Assembly (NCBI GenBank): GCA_004293295.1
Contig: RDYC01000291.1
Span: forward strand, 1 to 8,055
Direction: 5' to 3'
DNA: 8,055 nucleotides
Origin: Bacteroidota bacterium
GTDB taxonomy: Bacteria > Bacteroidota > Bacteroidia > UKL13-3
A program made the translations under genes and the position numbers. The notes under the pieces are model-generated. The model was not told the DNA's origin. It was given only the letters and a program-made list of their open reading frames with translations, and did not search any database. Shown here one piece after another: positions 6,161 to 8,055 of the stretch. How positions within the stretch are numbered: the stretch's first letter is position 1; the number at the start of each line of letters is the position of its first letter.

Positions 6161-7405
6161 TTATGCCAACTCCAAAAGTGTTTCTTCTATGATATCACAA
6201 GCTTGTGTGATCTGTGTTTCGTTAATTACTAAAGGTGGTGCAAAACGGATAATGTCTCCATGGGTTTGTTTGGCAAGCAAACCTTTTTGTTTCATGGCCA
6301 AGCAAACATCGTAAGCGGTTTTGCCATCGCCAAAAGGTTTAATCACAATGGCATTTAACAAGCCTTTGCCCCTTACTGCGGTTATTAGTGGTGTTTTTTG
6401 TTGCAAAGCCAACATGCGGTTGCGGAAAATCACCCCCATTTTTTCGGCATTTTCGGCCAAGTGTTCGTCTACTAAAATTTGTAAGGCTTCCATAGCCACT
6501 GCACAGGCCATTGGGTTGCCTCCATAGGTGCTGCCATGTTCGCCCGGTTTTATGGTAAGCATCACCTCATCATTGGCTAATACTGCCGAAACAGGCAATA
6601 CCCCTCCTGAAAGGGCTTTACCTAGCACCACCACATCCGGCTTTACCTCTTCATGATCGCAAGCCAACATTTTACCTGTTCTGCACAATCCTGTTTGCAC
6701 TTCATCAGCTATCATCAGCACGTTGTATTTGGTGCAAAGGTCCCTCACTCCTTTTAGGTAACCCTCATCAGGCACCACTACTCCTGCTTCACCTTGTATG
6801 GGTTCAAACATAAAGGCGGCAATATTGGGGTTACCTTTAAAGGTATTTTCTAAAGCAATTAAATCGTTGTATGGAACCAGCTTAAAACCTGGCATATAAG
6901 GCCCAAAGTTAGCATAACTGCTGGGGTCGTTGCTGGATGAAATAGCGGCCATGGTTCGGCCCCAAAAATTCCCTTCTACAAATATTACTGTGGCTTGGTT
7001 TTCTGGAATGCCTTTAACGGTATAACCCCATCTTCTGGCCAGTTTAATGGCCGTTTCGCCACCTTCAACGCCTGTATTCATGGGCAATACCTTGTCATAA
7101 CCAAAGTAAGTGGTGATGTATTTTTCGTATTCGCCTAACAAATTGTTGTGAAAAGCACGGCTGGTTAGCGTTAGTTTTTGTGCCTGATCAGTTAATGCCT
7201 TAATGATGCGGGGGTGGCAATGCCCTTGGTTAACGGCACTGTAAGCCGACAAAAAATCAAGGTATTGTTTGCCTTCCACGTCAGTCATGTAAATACCCTC
7301 TGCCTTTTCAATAACCACGGGCAGCGGATGGTAATTGTGTGCACCGAATTGGTCTTCTAATTGAATAAAGTATTGGGTTTTATTGTTTTGCATAGCCGAA
7401 TTCAT
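6161..7405 (-). CDS. rocD: Ornithine aminotransferase (ornithine--oxo-acid transaminase)
   Basis: From 7405 the protein has 414 aa. It is a PLP-dependent class-III aminotransferase that converts ornithine and 2-oxoglutarate to glutamate semialdehyde and glutamate. NTGVEGGETAIKLARRWGY closely follows ornithine aminotransferase rather than acetylornithine or GABA transaminases. Asp234 in ADEVQTGLCRTG should contact the PLP ring nitrogen, Lys263 in LGKALSGG is the Schiff-base lysine, and STYGGNP follows. The frame opens at an ATG at 7423, but its first codons overlap the -7 promoter box, so that start is rejected. The ATG at 7393 (MQNNKTQYF) is a real alternative, giving 410 aa and a 10-nt leader. 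The gene is followed by hutH after 36 nt. Confidence 0.94.
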   Translation of the reverse strand: MNSAMQNNKTQYFIQLEDQFGAHNYHPLPVVIEKAEGIYMTDVEGKQYLDFLSAYSAVNQGHCHPRIIKALTDQAQKLTLTSRAFHNNLLGEYEKYITTYFGYDKVLPMNTGVEGGETAIKLARRWGYTVKGIPENQATVIFVEGNFWGRTMAAISSSNDPSSYANFGPYMPGFKLVPYNDLIALENTFKGNPNIAAFMFEPIQGEAGVVVPDEGYLKGVRDLCTKYNVLMIADEVQTGLCRTGKMLACDHEEVKPDVVVLGKALSGGVLPVSAVLANDEVMLTIKPGEHGSTYGGNPMACAVAMEALQILVDEHLAENAEKMGVIFRNRMLALQQKTPLITAVRGKGLLNAIVIKPFGDGKTAYDVCLAMKQKGLLAKQTHGDIIRFAPPLVINETQITQACDIIEETLLELA

Positions 7406-7409
7406 GCGG

Positions 7410-7440
7410 CAAAAGTAAGGCAAATAAGGCGTATTTAAAA
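7410..7440 (-). promoter_or_regulatory. Bacteroidota-type promoter for rocD-hutH
   Basis: On the minus strand TACTTTTG (7417-7410) matches TAnnTTTG, with TTTT (7440-7437) as an imperfect -33 element after a 19-nt gap. Box and spacing are the same as in the yicC promoter, and both are flanked by GGCTTTTAA upstream. The start site falls about at the ATG at 7405, which implies either a leaderless message from 7405 or a short leader to the ATG at 7393. Confidence 0.55.
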
Positions 7441-7490
7441 GCCATTTGGCAATGCTTGCCTTTCAAGGGATTAAGTTTGTGTTTGACATA

Positions 7491-7498
7491 TACGTTTG
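7491..7498 (+). promoter_or_regulatory. Perfect -7 box on the plus strand, candidate promoter for the small gene
   Basis: TACGTTTG matches TAnnTTTG exactly, but no good -33 element lies at the usual distance. If used, transcription would begin around 7502-7506, giving a leader of about 80-85 nt to the GTG at 7588 or about 15 nt to the ATG at 7519. Confidence 0.3.
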
Positions 7499-7550
7499 CT
7501 TTAAAAAAGTTAACTACTATGTTGAGCACTGCTATAAATAATGACGTAAC

Positions 7551-7582
7551 TTGTTTCTGTATCAGGTTTTTTAGTAACTTCG
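7551..7582 (+). promoter_or_regulatory. Candidate promoter directly before the small plus-strand gene
   Basis: TAACTTCG (7575-7582) differs from TAnnTTTG at one position and is preceded by TTG (7551-7553) after a 21-nt gap. The expected start site is next to the GTG at 7588, the same short-leader arrangement seen at rocD and yicC. This supports GTG rather than an upstream ATG as the start codon. Confidence 0.4.
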
Positions 7583-7587
7583 CTTTT

Positions 7588-7734
7588 GTGGAGTTACCCA
7601 ACAAAAATCTACAGCAAATTGAAGCGGACCGCCTAAAACTACACCTAGCCAAAACACCAACAGAGCGTTTCAGGCTAATGATTCATTTGTTTAAACTTCA
7701 ACAACAGTTAAAAAAGGCCAACCCACCTAAATAG
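7588..7734 (+). CDS. Small basic protein of unknown function, possible partner of a nucleotidyltransferase
   Basis: The 48-codon frame starts with GTG and reads (M)ELPNKNLQQIEADRLKLH and onward. It is Lys/Arg-rich, predicted mostly helical, without cysteine, signal peptide or membrane segment. The segment TPTERFRLMIHLFKLQQQLK is the most protein-like part and recalls short Bacteroidota proteins encoded just before nucleotidyltransferase-fold genes; that is memory, not a search result. The frame is open upstream to an ATG at 7519 (71 aa) and to 7456, but those codons give a Phe/Cys-rich stretch that looks non-coding and overlaps promoter-like boxes. It is divergent from rocD, and a truncated frame follows after 9 nt. 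Its function is unknown. Confidence 0.5.
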   Translation: MELPNKNLQQIEADRLKLHLAKTPTERFRLMIHLFKLQQQLKKANPPK

Positions 7735-7743
7735 TTTTTTACA

Positions 7744-7797
7744 TTGGATTTATTTGAAGAAGAATTGGTTGGTTTGTTTGGTGCTTTAAAAGGGTAA
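7744..7797 (+). pseudogene. Truncated remnant, possibly the N-terminus of a nucleotidyltransferase-fold gene
   Basis: Starting from a TTG, 17 codons read MDLFEEELVGLFGALKG before TAA (7795-7797). This looks like a genuine protein N-terminus: it is acidic and amphipathic and lies 9 nt after the stop of the small gene, the spacing of a second operon gene. Bacteroidota nucleotidyltransferase-fold proteins (minimal NTase/AbiEii-like) that I recall begin with M-D-x-F-x-x-E followed by L-x-x-L, then a VGGxA motif. Here the frame ends before any such core. The rest is absent and the next gene is convergent, 17 nt away. It may simply be chance non-coding sequence. Confidence 0.35.
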
Positions 7798-7814
7798 ACT
7801 TTACGTTACGCCAA

Positions 7815-8055
7815 TTACTTTATCCAAACCTTAAACACAGCCACTTTATTTTCCAGTTGAACTTTTAACACATACAACCCAGTATTTAAATTACCATTGA
7901 TGGCAAAAGAATTTTCACCCGGTTGAACGGATTGCTTTTGCGTGTATAAGGTAATGCCATTCAATCCTATTAATTCAAGGGTAGCTATGCTTTCAGCCGC
8001 TGCATGAATGTTAATGATTGGATTATCATTTACATAATGTAAGGCTATTTCTCCA
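7815..8055 (-). CDS. C-terminal end of a T9SS-secreted protein (type A sorting domain), partial
   Basis: Only the last 79 codons and TAA are in the window; the 5' part lies beyond the right edge. The tail has the alternating beta-strand pattern of the Por/T9SS C-terminal sorting domain. It includes a region around IINIHAAAESIATLELIGLN, then NGITLY, a PGENSFAI turn, NLNTGLYVLKVQ, and a terminal strand ending VAVFKVWIK. In Bacteroidota such domains direct export across the outer membrane by the type IX system and are cleaved or exchanged for a lipid anchor. The passenger domain, and so the function, cannot be seen. It is convergent with the small plus-strand module, stops 17 nt apart. Confidence 0.88.
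   Translation of the reverse strand, partial: GEIALHYVNDNPIINIHAAAESIATLELIGLNGITLYTQKQSVQPGENSFAINGNLNTGLYVLKVQLENKVAVFKVWIK

Noticed and set aside
7406..7423. Longer rocD start at 7423
   Set aside because: The six extra codons are the -7 promoter box and its flank. The family-like sequence begins at or after 7405.
7380..7652. Minus-strand 90-codon frame between rocD and the small gene
   Set aside because: It overlaps the rocD start, promoter elements and the better-supported plus-strand gene, and its translation has no recognisable protein character.
7793..7805. Inverted repeat GTAA-ACT-TTAC between the convergent genes as a bidirectional terminator
   Set aside because: The stem is only 4 bp and there is no adjacent T- or A-run long enough to support termination.

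Overview
The window looks like ordinary chromosome of a member of the Bacteroidota, probably an environmental one. Supporting signs are a C-terminal type IX secretion (T9SS) sorting domain at the right edge, promoter boxes of the Bacteroidota form TAnnTTTG close to start codons, few Shine-Dalgarno sequences, an AT-rich background, and a yicC-gmk-nadD cluster of the kind I recall from this phylum. There are eight complete genes on the minus strand, one partial minus-strand gene, and one small plus-strand gene with a truncated remnant behind it.

In the minus-strand transcription direction (right to left) the layout is as follows. At 8055-7815 is the end of a T9SS-exported protein. At 7405-4625 are rocD (ornithine aminotransferase) and hutH (histidine ammonia-lyase), a likely two-gene amino-acid catabolic unit. 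At 4471-3445 is an ExbB/TolQ-like and ExbD/TolR-like pair, overlapping by 20 nt and closed by a rho-independent terminator. At 3360-2341 is an AlkB-type membrane di-iron monooxygenase. At 2294-261 are yicC, gmk and nadD, tightly packed and probably transcribed from a promoter in the alkB-yicC gap.

On the plus strand at 7588-7734 is a 48-codon basic protein. It is followed 9 nt later by a TTG-initiated frame that stops after 17 codons. I read this as the truncated second gene of a small two-gene module, possibly of the minimal-nucleotidyltransferase type. That reading rests on family memory.

The most unusual structure is at the left edge. The last 40 nt of nadD plus 49 nt of downstream sequence are present twice (5-93 and 212-300, 86/89 identical). 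The two copies bracket a GC-richer 118-bp spacer with a strong REP-like palindrome. This resembles a mobile-element scar or an att-like duplication at a gene 3' end, or part of a 207-bp-period tandem array cut by the window edge.

Functionally the window holds separate modules: NAD and GMP synthesis with an RNase, inner-membrane energy transduction, hydrocarbon or lipid oxidation, and histidine/ornithine breakdown towards glutamate. I see no CRISPR array, rRNA, tRNA or complete transposase, and no clear new multi-gene system. The leads worth following are the left-edge duplication and the plus-strand remnant.
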